DNA from: Caulobacter sp. 602-2
GTDB lineage: Bacteria > Pseudomonadota > Alphaproteobacteria > Caulobacterales > Caulobacteraceae
NCBI RefSeq assembly: GCF_011043625.1
Contig: NZ_JAAKGT010000001.1
Location: 62,001-126,000, forward strand
Direction of reading: 5' to 3'
DNA length: 64,000 nt
In this document: positions 45,060-54,854 of the stretch, in pieces
Position numbering within the stretch: the stretch's first letter is position 1
How the letters are laid out: each line of letters begins with the position of its first letter
Program-made: the position numbers and the translations under genes
The notes under the pieces: generated by a model
Told to the model about the DNA's origin: nothing
Database searches by the model: none
What the model saw: the letters and a program-made list of their open reading frames with translations, nothing else

Positions 45060-45140
45060 ACGAGCTTTGGCCCACTGTCAGGCTGTTTTTTCGGGCGCTC
45101 CCGGGCGACAAGCGGTCGAACGGAGTCGGAAAGGATGTCG

Positions 45141-45926
45141 ATGAGCGGAGCGGGCGATCTGAGCGCCAGCCTGATCCTGCGGCGCGGCGCCCTGGCCCGT
45201 GTCGGACTGGAGCGCGTGGCCCTGATCGAGGCGGTGGCCGAGCTCGGCTCGATCAGCGCCGCCGCCAAGCGCCTGGACCTGTCCTACAAGGGCGCGTGGG
45301 ACGCCGTGCAGGCGCTCAACAACCTGTTCGACGCGCCGCTGATCGCCGCCGGGGCCGGAGGCCGCGCGGGCGGCGGCGCGCAGGTCACGCCGCGAGGCCA
45401 CGCCGTGGTGCGGGCTTTTCGCGACATGGAACGCGAGGTGGGGGCGGCGCTGGCGCGGCTGGAGGCCGGCCTGGCGTCGGAGGTCGGCGAGGACCTGTTC
45501 TGGAGTCTTGGCCTGCGCACCAGCGCCCGCAACGCTCTTCGCGGGACGGTCGTCGCCTTGGCGCCTTTGGGCGTGACCGTCGAGGTGCGGCTGGCCATCG
45601 GCGGGGGCGTCGAGATCGCCTCGGTGATCACCCGTCGCAGCGTCGAGGAACTGGGCCTGGCCGTCGGGCGGCCGGCGGTGGCGCTGATCAAGTCGAGCTT
45701 CGTGCGTCTCGTATCCGATGCGCAGGCCGGCGTGGACGGCAATGTGCTGGCGGGAGAGGTTCTCGACCGCGAGGACGGCGAGGCCGCCAGCGAGGTCGTG
45801 GTCGCGCTGCCTGGGGACAAGACCCTGGTCGCCACCGTTCCGACCGCGCTGGTCGCCGGCCTGGCGCCGGGCGTGTCGGTCCACGCCGTGATCGCCCCGT
45901 CGGACGTGATCCTGGCGGTCGATTAG
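45141..45926 (+). CDS. modE: ModE-family molybdate-responsive regulator
   Basis: 261 aa. N-terminal winged helix (residues about 15-80: LIEAVAELGSISAAAKRLDLSYKGAWDAV in part) and two Mop/TOBE molybdate-binding segments (about 120-190 and 195-261; ARNALRGTVVALAPLGVTVEVRL pattern, SEVVVALPGDKTLVATV pattern). AAGGA favours ATG 45141 over ATG 45135. Represses modAB when molybdate is plentiful, by family knowledge; the operator at 45041 supports it. Confidence 0.9.
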   Translation: MSGAGDLSASLILRRGALARVGLERVALIEAVAELGSISAAAKRLDLSYKGAWDAVQALNNLFDAPLIAAGAGGRAGGGAQVTPRGHAVVRAFRDMEREVGAALARLEAGLASEVGEDLFWSLGLRTSARNALRGTVVALAPLGVTVEVRLAIGGGVEIASVITRRSVEELGLAVGRPAVALIKSSFVRLVSDAQAGVDGNVLAGEVLDREDGEAASEVVVALPGDKTLVATVPTALVAGLAPGVSVHAVIAPSDVILAVD

Positions 45927-46076
45927 CGGGGCGCCGCCCTTGGTCGCAGAGGCGCGGGCGCTCGCCTGCTCTAGCAATACGCAGCGGCGCCCGCTGATTG
46001 AGCGGAACTGTGTTCGAGCGTGACCGTGGCCGCAAAACGCTCCCCCGGGGCGTCCATGGTCCTTAGGGCGTTGGGC

Positions 46077-46655
46077 ATGCGCGTTCTCGTCATTGATCCG
46101 GATCCGGCCCGCGCCGCCCTGGTGGCGGAGGGGCTCGAGGGCGTGCATCCGCTGGAGGTGCGCCGGTCGGCGCGCTTCGACGAGCGCGAGGCGGTCGAGT
46201 TCGCGCCCGACGTCGTGGTCATCGCCGCCGAGAGCCCCGACCGCGACACGCTGGAAAGCCTGCGTGAAGCCAGCCAGTCCAACCCGCGCCCGGTCGTGAT
46301 GTTCGTCGATCGCTCCGAGCCGGGCCTGGCCGAACAGGCGGTGCGCGCGGGCGTGGCCGCCTATGTCGTCGACGGCCTGGCGCCGGCCCGCGTGCGGCCG
46401 ATCCTGGACGTGGCCATGAGCCGCTTCGCCTTGACCCAGCAGCTTCGCGGCGACCTGGCCAAGGTCAAGGCTGACCTGGAGTCTCGCAAGACGGTCGAGC
46501 GCGCCAAGGGTCTCCTGATGAAGGAGCGCGGTCTCGACGAGGACGGCGCCTATCGCCTGCTGCGCAAGCTGGCCATGGACCGGGGCAAGCCGATCGGGGC
46601 GATCGCGGCCGACCTGCTGGCCTTCGCCGGGGTGCTGAAGGGGGACGCGTCTTGA
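46077..46655 (+). CDS. nasT: NasT-type ANTAR antiterminator
   Basis: 192 aa from ATG 46077 (MRVLVIDPDP). N-terminal pseudo-receiver residues 1-120, then a coiled coil and C-terminal ANTAR RNA-binding domain (ERAKGLLMKERGLDEDGAYRLLRKLAMD, short core AKGLLM...AYRLLRK). Overlaps nasS by the TTGA. Without nitrate NasS holds NasT; with nitrate NasT binds leader RNA hairpins and lets the nas operon be read. A matching leader lies just before the narK-type gene. Confidence 0.93.
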   Translation: MRVLVIDPDPARAALVAEGLEGVHPLEVRRSARFDEREAVEFAPDVVVIAAESPDRDTLESLREASQSNPRPVVMFVDRSEPGLAEQAVRAGVAAYVVDGLAPARVRPILDVAMSRFALTQQLRGDLAKVKADLESRKTVERAKGLLMKERGLDEDGAYRLLRKLAMDRGKPIGAIAADLLAFAGVLKGDAS

Positions 46656-47818
46656 GCGGGCTGGCCGATCTGAAGCTGGGCTTCATTCCGCTGACCGACT
46701 GCGCGCCGCTGGTGGTCGCCAAGTCTCTCGGCTTCTTCGCCGAGGAGGGGCTCGACGTTTCGCTCAGCCGGGAAGCCTCGTGGGCGACCATCCGCGACAA
46801 GGTCGCCGTCGGCGCGCTCGACGGCGCCCATATGTTGGCCCCGATGGCCCTGGCGGCCGCGGCCGGCGCCTCGGGCGGCCTTACGCTGGACGTCGGTCCG
46901 TCGCTGATCGCGCCGATGGCCCTGAACCGCAACGGCAGCGCCATCACCGTCTCGAAGGGGCTGGCCGCCGCCATGCGCGCTGCGGACCCGGAAGCGATGG
47001 CCGGACAGCCGGCCTCGGCCAGGGCCTTGGCGCGCGTCATCGCCGAGCGGGCGGGGCAGGGCGGCGCACCGCTGACCTTCGCCGTCGTCTTCCCGTACTC
47101 GATGCACAATTACGAGCTGCGCTATTGGCTGGCTCAGGCCGGGATCGATCCCGACAAGGACGTACGCCTGGTCGTCACGCCGCCGCCGCGCATGGTCGAG
47201 CAGATGCGGGCTGGCGATATCGACGGCTTCTGCGTCGGCGCGCCCTGGAACGCCGTCGCCGAGCGCGAAGGGCTGGGCGAGATCGTCATTACCGCCTCGA
47301 CCTTCTGGCCGGGCGGTCCCGACAAGGTCTTCGGCGTCACCGAGGCCTGGGCGCACCACTATCCCGACGAATTGCGGGCGGCGCTGCGAGCGCTGATCCG
47401 GGCCTCGGCCTGGGCCGACGAGCCGGCCAATCGCCAGGACCTGATCGCCCTGCTGGCGCGGCCGGAGCACGTCGGCGTATCGCCCGAGGTGCTGGGCCGG
47501 GCCCTGACCGACGAGATCGTGTTCCACCGAGACGGGGCCGGGGTGCCCAGGCGCGAGCATGCGCTCTGGTTCCTGTCGCAGATGGTGCGTTGGGGGCAGG
47601 TGTCCGCCGGCGCCGACCTCGAGGCGGCCGCCGACGCGGTCTACCGGCCCGACATGTTCCGCGCCGCGGCGCTGTCCGCCGGTCCGATGCTGGAGCCGGC
47701 CCAAGTCTTCGCCGATGGGCCGGGCGAACTGGCGCCGCTGTTCGAGGGACCGGCCTTCGATTCCCGGCGTGCAGGCCCTTACGCCGCGGCGTTCTCGATC
47801 GGTCGCGCCCGGGCCTGA
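46652..47818 (+). CDS. nasS: NasS nitrate/nitrite sensor (NrtA/CmpA family)
   Basis: 388 aa soluble ABC-type solute-binding fold with no signal peptide, as expected of the cytoplasmic sensor NasS rather than a transporter subunit. N-terminus LKLGFIPLTDCAPLVVAKSLGFF; conserved ANTAR partner. TTG start overlaps the nasT stop; AGGGGG at 46640-46645. Sequesters NasT until nitrate or nitrite binds. Confidence 0.92.
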   Translation: MSGLADLKLGFIPLTDCAPLVVAKSLGFFAEEGLDVSLSREASWATIRDKVAVGALDGAHMLAPMALAAAAGASGGLTLDVGPSLIAPMALNRNGSAITVSKGLAAAMRAADPEAMAGQPASARALARVIAERAGQGGAPLTFAVVFPYSMHNYELRYWLAQAGIDPDKDVRLVVTPPPRMVEQMRAGDIDGFCVGAPWNAVAEREGLGEIVITASTFWPGGPDKVFGVTEAWAHHYPDELRAALRALIRASAWADEPANRQDLIALLARPEHVGVSPEVLGRALTDEIVFHRDGAGVPRREHALWFLSQMVRWGQVSAGADLEAAADAVYRPDMFRAAALSAGPMLEPAQVFADGPGELAPLFEGPAFDSRRAGPYAAAFSIGRARA

Positions 47819-47862
47819 GCGGCCTTGGGGCGCATCAGCGCTTCGCATCTGCACAATTGAAG

Positions 47863-47882
47863 GGCGCCGCTGGCGCCTTTTT
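47863..47882 (+). terminator. Terminator after nasS
   Basis: GGCGCC-GCT-GGCGCC followed by five T. It separates nasTS from the nas structural genes, or is a leader terminator if transcription continues from nasS. Confidence 0.8.
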
Positions 47883-47978
47883 GCTGAGCAACCAAGCGGG
47901 GCGTGCGTTGTGCGGGCCATGGCCCTTTACAGCCCGTGACATCCGTCCCCGGACCGATGTTCAGTGAGCTCAAGCCTT

Positions 47979-48050
47979 CGGACAACGGCGTCCGTGGCTG
48001 CCAGAGACGACCGCTCGGATGCGGTCACCCGACGAGGCGACGACGCCTCG
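47979..48050 (+). promoter_or_regulatory. ANTAR (NasT) target hairpins in the nas leader
   Basis: P1: CGGAC-AACGGC-GTCCG (47979-47994), a hexaloop with A at position 1 and G at position 4, as ANTAR targets require. P2: GACCGC-TCGGAT-GCGGTC (48009-48026), a second hexaloop with G at position 4. They are followed by CGAGGCG-ACGA-CGCCTCG (48033-48050), a possible terminator hairpin that NasT binding would avoid. The leader ends 33 bases before the narK-type start. Confidence 0.65.
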
Positions 48051-48083
48051 CTCTTGCAGACACGCAACACTCCGAGGCGCATC

Positions 48084-49304
48084 ATGATCTCTCGTGACTT
48101 CCTCAAGGCCGGCCACACGCCGACTCTGTTCGCCGCGTTCCTCTATTTCGACCTGTCGTTCATGGTCTGGGTGATCCTGGGCCCGCTGGGCGTGGCCATC
48201 GCCAAGGATTTCGGGCTCGACCCCGCCCAGAAGGGCCTGATGGTCGCCATCCCCGTACTGGCCGGCGCGCTGCTACGCCTGGTCAACGGCATCCTGGTCG
48301 ATCGCATCGGCCCCAAGAAGACCGGCATGATCGGCCAACTGATCGTGCTGACCGGCCTGGCCGTCGCCTGGTCGCTGGGCGTGCACAACTACCACCAGAT
48401 CCTGGCGCTGGGCGTGGTGCTGGGCGTGGCCGGCGCCTCGTTCGCCGTCGCCCTGCCGCTGGCTTCACGCTGGTATCCGCAGGAGCACCAGGGCCTGGCC
48501 CTGGGCATCGCCGGCGCCGGCAACTCGGGCACGGCCCTGGCCGCCCTGTTCGCGCCGATGCTGGCCAAGACCTTCGGCTGGCAGAACGTCATCGGCCTGG
48601 CCGCCATCCCGCTCGCCATCGCCTTCGTCGTCTACATGCTGCTGGCCAAGGACGCCCCCGAGCAGCCTGCGCCCAAGAAGCTGGCCGAGTATCTCGACGT
48701 GCTGAAGGTTCCGGACGCCTGGTGGCTGATGCTGCTCTACGGCGTCACCTTCGGAGGTTTCGTGGGCCTAGCTTCGTCGCTGACGATCTACTTCAACGCC
48801 GAGTACGGCCTGGACCCGGTGATCGCCGGCTTCTTCACCGCCGCCTGCGTCTTCGCCGGCTCGTTCATCCGCCCGGTCGGCGGCGCCCTGGCCGACCGTC
48901 ACGGCGGCGTGCGCACCCTGAGCATCGTCTACGCCCTGGCGGCGCTTGGCCTGGGCGTCGCCAGCTTCAAGCTGCCGACCGCCTGGTTCGCCCTGGCGGC
49001 CCTGATGTTCTCGATGCTGGCGCTGGGCGCCGGCAATGGCGCGGTGTTCCAGCTGGCGCCCCAGCGTTTCCGCAAGGAGATCGGCGTCATGACCGGCCTG
49101 ATCGGCATGACCGGCGGCATCGGCGGCTTCTACCTGGCCTCGACCCTCGGCCTCGCCAAGAAGCTGACCGGCGACTACCAGATCGGCTTTCTCGGCTTCG
49201 CGGCCCTGGCGCTGTTCGCGCTGCTGGCCCTGCACGGACTGAAGGCCCGCTGGCGCGCCGTCTGGCCGACCCTGCACGGCGACGCCGCCCCGGTCCGCGT
49301 CTGA
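48084..49304 (+). CDS. narK: Nitrate/nitrite MFS transporter (NarK type)
   Basis: 406 aa, about 12 helices. Nitrate signature regions GAGNSGTALAALF and GAGNGAVFQLAPQRF with FRKEIGVMTGLIGMTGGIGGF (short form GVMTGLIGM) identify the nitrate/nitrite porter family. ATG 48084 (MISRDFLKAG); the longer open frame is in the leader. First structural gene of the nas operon; 30 bases before nirB. Confidence 0.92.
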   Translation: MISRDFLKAGHTPTLFAAFLYFDLSFMVWVILGPLGVAIAKDFGLDPAQKGLMVAIPVLAGALLRLVNGILVDRIGPKKTGMIGQLIVLTGLAVAWSLGVHNYHQILALGVVLGVAGASFAVALPLASRWYPQEHQGLALGIAGAGNSGTALAALFAPMLAKTFGWQNVIGLAAIPLAIAFVVYMLLAKDAPEQPAPKKLAEYLDVLKVPDAWWLMLLYGVTFGGFVGLASSLTIYFNAEYGLDPVIAGFFTAACVFAGSFIRPVGGALADRHGGVRTLSIVYALAALGLGVASFKLPTAWFALAALMFSMLALGAGNGAVFQLAPQRFRKEIGVMTGLIGMTGGIGGFYLASTLGLAKKLTGDYQIGFLGFAALALFALLALHGLKARWRAVWPTLHGDAAPVRV

Positions 49305-49334
49305 CCTCCCATTCCTCCGCAACGAGCTAGAACC

Positions 49335-51800
49335 ATGACCAAGGAAAAGCTGGTCGTCATCGGCAACGGCATGGCCGGTTGCCGGGCGGTCGAGGAAATC
49401 CTCAAGCGCGATCCCGAGCGCTACGACATCGCCATCTTCGGCGCCGAGCCGCGGGTGAACTACAACCGCATCATGCTTTCGCCGGTGCTGGCCGGCGAGA
49501 AGACCTTCGACGACATCGTCATCAACGACGAGGCCTGGTACCGCGACAACGGCATCGCACTGCATGCCGGCCGCTGGGTCACCGGGGTCGATCTGGAAGG
49601 GCGCAAGGTGATCGCCGAGGGCGGCCTGGAGGTCGCCTACGACAAGCTGATCCTGGCCACCGGCTCGGACCCGTTCCGCCTGCCGCTGCCCGGCGCGGAC
49701 CTGTCGGGGGTGGTCACCTTCCGCGACCTCGACGACGTCGACGCCATGATCGCCGCCTCGGCCAAGCCCGGCGCCCGCGCCGTGGTCATCGGCGGCGGCC
49801 TGTTGGGCCTGGAAGCCGCCTACGGCCTGGCCCGTCGCGGCATGGGCGCCACGGTCGTGCACCTGATGGACGTGCTCATGGAGCGCCAGCTCGATGAGAG
49901 CGCCGGCTACCTGCTGCGCGAGGCCCTGCTGGAGCGCGGCGTCGAGACCGTGCTCGGCGCCCACTCCGAGGCCATCGTCGGCGAGGACGGCAAGGTCACG
50001 GGCCTGAAGCTGAAGGACGGCCGGGTCCTGCCTTGCGACATCCTGGTGATGGCCGTCGGCATCCGTCCGAACGCCACCTTGGCCAAGGCTTCTGGGCTGC
50101 AGGTCAACCGCGGCATCATCGTCGACGACGCCATGCGCACCTCCGATCCGGCGGTGTTCTCGGTCGGCGAATGCGTCGAGCACCGCGGCAATTGCTACGG
50201 CCTGGTGGCCCCCATCTGGGACATGTGCCGGGCGCTGGCCGAGGAACTGACCGACGGCGAGGGCGCCTATCAAGGCTCGGTCCTGTCGACCCGCCTGAAG
50301 GTCTCGGGCGTCGACGTGTTCTCGGCCGGCAAATTCGCCGGCGGCGAGGGCTGCGAGGACATCGTGTTCCGCGACGCCGCCCGGGGCGTCTACAAGCGCG
50401 TGGTCATCGAGGACGGCCGGGTCGCCGGCGCGGTGCTGTTCGGCGATGCGGCCGACGGCGGCTGGTACTTCGACCTGATGAAGGCCGGGACCGACGTCGC
50501 CGAAATCCGCGACACCATCATCTTCGGCCAGGCGATCACGGAGGGGCTGTCCGGCCTGGACCCTAGCGCGGCCGTTGCGGCCATGCCCGACACGCAGGAA
50601 ATCTGCGGCTGCAACGGCGTCTGCAAGGGTGCGATCACCTCGGCCATCACCGCCCAGGGCCTGACCACGCTGGACGACGTGCGGGCGGTCACCAAGGCTT
50701 CGGCCTCGTGCGGCTCGTGCACGCCGCTGGTCGAGCAGGTCATCAAGGCCACGCTGGGCGACGGCTTCAAGGTGCAGACCGGCCCCAAGCCGATGTGCAA
50801 GTGCACCTCGCATCCGCACGGGGCGGTCCGCGAGGCGATCCTCGCCAAGGACCTGAAGTCCATGCCCGCGGTGATGCAGGCCATGGAGTGGACCACGCCC
50901 GACGGCTGCGCCTCGTGCCGCCCGGCCCTGAACTACTACCTGCTGTGCGCCTGGCCCGGTGAGTATGTCGACGACAGCCAGTCGCGCTTCATCAACGAGC
51001 GGGTCCACGCCAACATCCAGAAGGACGGCACCTATTCCGTCGTTCCGCGGATGTGGGGCGGGATGACCACCCCCGACGAACTGCGCGCCATCGCCGACGT
51101 CGCCGACAAGTACGCGATCCCGGCGGTGAAGGTGACCGGCGGCCAGCGTATCGACCTGCTGGGCGTCCAGAAGGACGACCTGCCGGCGGTGTGGGCCGAC
51201 CTCAACGCCGCGGGCATGGTCAGCGGGCACGCCTACGCCAAGGGCCTGCGCACGGTGAAGACCTGCGTCGGCTCGGAGTGGTGCCGGTTCGGCACCCAGG
51301 ACTCCACGGGCCTGGGCGTCAAGCTCGAGAAGTTCATGTGGGGCTCGTGGGCGCCGGCCAAGGTCAAGCTGGCCGTCTCGGGCTGTCCCCGCAACTGCGC
51401 GGAGTCGACCTGCAAGGACATCGGCGTGATCTGCGTCGACAGCGGTTACGAGATCCATGTCGGCGGCGCGGCCGGCCTGCACATCCAGGGCACGCAACTG
51501 CTGACCAAGGTGGCCACCGAAGAGGAGGCGATCCAGCTGATCTCGGCGGTCATGCAGATGTACCGCGAAGGCGGCTGGTACCTGGAGCGGATCTACAAGT
51601 GGATGGCCCGCATCGGCCTGGAGACGATCCACGCCGCCACGGTCGAGGACCTCGACAACCGCGCGGCGCTGTTCGCCCGGTTCGTGAAGTCGCAGGAGAC
51701 CGCCCAGGTCGATCCGTGGGCCGAGCGCGCCAGCAAGGGCGTCGAGGCCGGTGAATTCGCCCCGATGGCGACGCTTCCGATGGGGATGGCTGCGGAATGA
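49335..51800 (+). CDS. nirB: Assimilatory nitrite reductase large subunit NirB
   Basis: 821 aa. FAD/NAD domains (GNGMAGCRAVEE; VVIGGGLLGLEAAYGLARRG), BFD-like [2Fe-2S] domain (ICGCNGVCKG; CGSCTPL, residues about 415-480), and sulfite/nitrite reductase domains with the siroheme/4Fe-4S ligands TCVGSEWC and SGCPRNC. Reduces nitrite to ammonium with NAD(P)H. Its stop overlaps nirD (ATGA). Uses siroheme made from the product of the downstream SUMT. Confidence 0.96.
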   Translation: MTKEKLVVIGNGMAGCRAVEEILKRDPERYDIAIFGAEPRVNYNRIMLSPVLAGEKTFDDIVINDEAWYRDNGIALHAGRWVTGVDLEGRKVIAEGGLEVAYDKLILATGSDPFRLPLPGADLSGVVTFRDLDDVDAMIAASAKPGARAVVIGGGLLGLEAAYGLARRGMGATVVHLMDVLMERQLDESAGYLLREALLERGVETVLGAHSEAIVGEDGKVTGLKLKDGRVLPCDILVMAVGIRPNATLAKASGLQVNRGIIVDDAMRTSDPAVFSVGECVEHRGNCYGLVAPIWDMCRALAEELTDGEGAYQGSVLSTRLKVSGVDVFSAGKFAGGEGCEDIVFRDAARGVYKRVVIEDGRVAGAVLFGDAADGGWYFDLMKAGTDVAEIRDTIIFGQAITEGLSGLDPSAAVAAMPDTQEICGCNGVCKGAITSAITAQGLTTLDDVRAVTKASASCGSCTPLVEQVIKATLGDGFKVQTGPKPMCKCTSHPHGAVREAILAKDLKSMPAVMQAMEWTTPDGCASCRPALNYYLLCAWPGEYVDDSQSRFINERVHANIQKDGTYSVVPRMWGGMTTPDELRAIADVADKYAIPAVKVTGGQRIDLLGVQKDDLPAVWADLNAAGMVSGHAYAKGLRTVKTCVGSEWCRFGTQDSTGLGVKLEKFMWGSWAPAKVKLAVSGCPRNCAESTCKDIGVICVDSGYEIHVGGAAGLHIQGTQLLTKVATEEEAIQLISAVMQMYREGGWYLERIYKWMARIGLETIHAATVEDLDNRAALFARFVKSQETAQVDPWAERASKGVEAGEFAPMATLPMGMAAE

Positions 51801-52150
51801 CGATCCAGACTTTCGACATCGATCCGGCCTGGCACGACGTCGGCGCCGTCACCGACATTCCCGAGCGCGGGTCGCGCCGGGTGGCGACGGCGCAGGGCGA
51901 CGTGGCGGTGTTCCGCACCGGCGACGGCCAGATCTTCGCCCTGGTCGACCGCTGCCCGCACAAGCACGGTCCCTTGAGCCAAGGCATCGTCCACGGCCAC
52001 GGCGTGACCTGCCCGCTGCACAGCTGGGTCATCGACCTGGCCACCGGCCAGCCCACCGGCGCCGACGCCGGCAAGGGCTGCACGCCGGTCGTTCCGGTGC
52101 GGGTGCAGGACGGCCGCGTCCTGCTGGCCCAGCCGGTGATGGCGGGCTGA
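51797..52150 (+). CDS. nirD: Nitrite reductase small subunit NirD (Rieske type)
   Basis: 117 aa. Complete Rieske pattern CPHKHGPLSQG ... CPLHSW, so it should bind a [2Fe-2S] cluster, unlike the enterobacterial NirD that lacks ligands. Partner of NirB. Overlaps nirB by four bases and is followed four bases later by nasA. Confidence 0.93.
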   Translation: MTIQTFDIDPAWHDVGAVTDIPERGSRRVATAQGDVAVFRTGDGQIFALVDRCPHKHGPLSQGIVHGHGVTCPLHSWVIDLATGQPTGADAGKGCTPVVPVRVQDGRVLLAQPVMAG

Positions 52151-52154
52151 CGCC

Positions 52155-54854
52155 ATGGCCGACGGCTCCGGGGCCATCGCGACGGTTCGAACCACCTGTC
52201 CCTATTGCGGCGTCGGTTGCGGCGTCGCGGGCGCGGCGGGCGGGAGCCAAATGGGCGGGGAAAGGGTGCTGGCTGTGTCCGGCGACCCGGCCCACCCGGC
52301 CAACAGGGGCCGGCTGTGCTCCAAGGGTTCGGCCCTCGGCGCCACCGTCGGCCTGCAGGGCCGTCTGCTGGAGCCCTCGATCAACGGCCGTATCGCCACG
52401 TGGGGCGAGGCCACCGCCCTGGTCGCCAAGCGGTTCCGCGACACCATCGCCCGCCACGGCCGCGACAGCGTCGCCTTCTACGTCTCGGGTCAGCTGCTGA
52501 CCGAGGACTACTACGTCGCCAACAAGCTGATGAAGGGCTTCATCGGCTCGGGCAACATCGACACCAACAGCCGCCTCTGCATGGCTTCGGCGGTAGCGGC
52601 CCACAAGCAGGCCTTCGGCGCCGACCTTGTGCCCGGCTGCTACGAGGACCTCGACGAGGCCGACCTCGTCATCTTCGCCGGCCACAACGCCGCCTGGACC
52701 CACCCGATCCTGTTCCGTCGCCTGGAGGCCGCCAAGGCTCGTGGTCAGAAGCACGTGGTCATCGACCCGCGCCGCACCGACACCGCCGAGGGCGCGGACC
52801 TGCACCTGGCCATCGCGCCGCAATCCGACGTGCGGCTGTGGAACGGCCTGCTGGCCGAGATGGACCGTCGCGGCGCGCTCGACATCGACTACATCCGCGA
52901 GCATGTCAGCGGCTTCGACGCCGTGCGCGAGGCCCTGGCGCAGGACGACCAGTCACCCGCCGCCGTGGCCGCCGACTGCGGGATCGCGGTGGAAGACCTG
53001 CTGGCCTTCTACGACCTGTTCGCCGCTCATCCCAAGGCCGTCAGCCTGTTCTCGATGGGCTCCAACCAGTCGGCCCAGGGCGTGGCCAAGGGCCTGGCGA
53101 TCATCAACGCCCATCTGGCCACGGGGCGGATCGGCAAGCCGGGCGCCTGCCCGTTCTCGATCACCGGCCAGCCCAACGCCATGGGCGGGCGGGAGACCGG
53201 CGGCATGGCCAACACCCTGGCCGGCCACATGGATTTCGCGCCCGAGGATCGCGATCGCGTCGCCCGCTTCTGGGGCGGGCCGAACACCGCCCGCGCGCCG
53301 GGCCTGAAGGCCGTCGAGATGTTCGAGGCCGTGCGGTCGGGCAAGATCAAGGCGATCTGGGTGATGGCCACCAACCCGGCCGTCAGCCTGCCCGACGCCG
53401 GCGCGGTGCGCGAGGCGCTGGAAGCGTGCCCGTTCGTGGTCGTCTCCGACTGCGTCGAGACCGACACGACCGCCTATGCCCACGTCAAGCTGCCGGCCCT
53501 GGCCTGGGCCGAGAAGGACGGCACGGTCACCAATTCCGAGCGCCGGATCTCGCGCCAGCGGGCCCTGTTTCCAGCTCCCGGCCAGGCGCGCGCCGACTGG
53601 CGGATCATGGCCGACGTGGCCCAGGGCATGGGCTTCGACGGCTTTAGCTGGCCCTCGCAGGCCTCGATCTTCCGCGAGTGGGCCCGCCTGACGGCCTATG
53701 AGAACCTGGGTGCGCGCCTGCTCGACCTGACCGGCCTCTCGGCAATGACGCCCGAAGACTATGCCGCCATGGCCCCGATCCAGTGGCCGGTCCGCGTCGA
53801 AGGGCAGGGGACGCCCCGCCTGTTCGTCGATGGCCGCTTCCAGACCCCGGACGGTCGCGCCCGCACGGTTCCCGTGCGTCCCAAGGGGCCGGCCGACGCC
53901 GTCAGCGACGCCTTCCCGATGTCGCTCAACACCGGCCGCATCCGCGACCAGTGGCACACCATGACCCGCACGGGCCTTGCGCCCGACCTCTGCCGCCACG
54001 CGCCCGAGCCCTTCGTCGAGATCCATCCGCGCGACGCCGAGGCGGCCGGGATCAAGGACGGCGCCCTGACCCGCGTCTCCACCGCCCGCGGCGAGGCCGT
54101 GGCTCTGGCCAAGGTCACCGATCGGCAGCGCGTGGGCGGCCTGTTCATGCCGATGCACTGGACGGACGCCTTCGCGCCGTCGGGCAAGTCCAACCACCTG
54201 ATCGCGCCGAACCTGGATCCCGCCTCCGGCCAGCCGGAGTTCAAGCACACCCCGGCCCGCGCGCGGCCCTATCGCGAGACCTGGAAGGGTTTTTTCCTGA
54301 GCCGCGAGAGCATCGCGGCCCCGGCCAATCTCGATCTGGTCTGGCGGCGCATCCCGCAGGACGCGGCCCAACTGCACGAGTTCGCAGGCCGCGGCGACGC
54401 CGCCGAGCGCGAGGCCTTGCGCAAGCGTCTGGTCAAGGGGCTGACCGGCGAGACCACCGTGTTCGAGGACGCCGGCGCCGGCTCGCGTCGCGAGGCCTGG
54501 ATCGAGAACGGCAAGCTGGTCGCCGTGCTGTTCCAGACCGCCGCCGGCCGCCTGCCGCCGCGCGACTGGCTGGCCGACCTATTCACCCTGGATGTGCTGA
54601 CCGCCGAGGCCCGCTCGGCCCTGCTGATCGGCCGTCCGCCCGGCGCGCCGGTCGACAAGGGGCCGATGGTCTGCGCCTGCCTGAAGGTGGGCGCCAAGGC
54701 CGTTGACGCCGCCATAGCCGCCGGGGCCGCCACCGCCGATGCGGTGGGCGCAGCGACCGGCGCCGGAACCAACTGCGGCTCGTGCCGTCCGGAGATCGCC
54801 CGGATGATCGCGGCCGCCGCTTCCCTCAAGGCCAAGGAGACCGCTCATGCGTGA
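52155..54854 (+). CDS. nasA: Assimilatory nitrate reductase catalytic subunit NasA
   Basis: 899 aa molybdopterin oxidoreductase. N-terminal [4Fe-4S] motif CPYCGVGC...LCSKGS, Mo-bis-MGD domains (FYVSGQLLTEDYYVANK, GSGNIDTNSRLCM, TGQPNAMGGRETGG), molydopterin dinucleotide-binding C-terminal domain, and a terminal BFD-like [2Fe-2S] domain (CACLKVGAK ... NCGSCRPE). Reduces nitrate to nitrite in the cytoplasm; electrons from ferredoxin or NADH partner unknown. The last eight bases overlap cobA. Confidence 0.95.
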   Translation: MADGSGAIATVRTTCPYCGVGCGVAGAAGGSQMGGERVLAVSGDPAHPANRGRLCSKGSALGATVGLQGRLLEPSINGRIATWGEATALVAKRFRDTIARHGRDSVAFYVSGQLLTEDYYVANKLMKGFIGSGNIDTNSRLCMASAVAAHKQAFGADLVPGCYEDLDEADLVIFAGHNAAWTHPILFRRLEAAKARGQKHVVIDPRRTDTAEGADLHLAIAPQSDVRLWNGLLAEMDRRGALDIDYIREHVSGFDAVREALAQDDQSPAAVAADCGIAVEDLLAFYDLFAAHPKAVSLFSMGSNQSAQGVAKGLAIINAHLATGRIGKPGACPFSITGQPNAMGGRETGGMANTLAGHMDFAPEDRDRVARFWGGPNTARAPGLKAVEMFEAVRSGKIKAIWVMATNPAVSLPDAGAVREALEACPFVVVSDCVETDTTAYAHVKLPALAWAEKDGTVTNSERRISRQRALFPAPGQARADWRIMADVAQGMGFDGFSWPSQASIFREWARLTAYENLGARLLDLTGLSAMTPEDYAAMAPIQWPVRVEGQGTPRLFVDGRFQTPDGRARTVPVRPKGPADAVSDAFPMSLNTGRIRDQWHTMTRTGLAPDLCRHAPEPFVEIHPRDAEAAGIKDGALTRVSTARGEAVALAKVTDRQRVGGLFMPMHWTDAFAPSGKSNHLIAPNLDPASGQPEFKHTPARARPYRETWKGFFLSRESIAAPANLDLVWRRIPQDAAQLHEFAGRGDAAEREALRKRLVKGLTGETTVFEDAGAGSRREAWIENGKLVAVLFQTAAGRLPPRDWLADLFTLDVLTAEARSALLIGRPPGAPVDKGPMVCACLKVGAKAVDAAIAAGAATADAVGAATGAGTNCGSCRPEIARMIAAAASLKAKETAHA

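Noticed and set aside
47871-47884. Sigma-54-like TGGC...TTGC sequence after nasS
   Set aside because: Spacing is one base short of the strict -24/-12 distance and it coincides with the terminator stem and T-run.
47914-47925. Perfect palindrome GGGCCATGGCCC
   Set aside because: Twelve-base GC-rich palindromes are expected by chance here; no link to a known site except restriction-site similarity.
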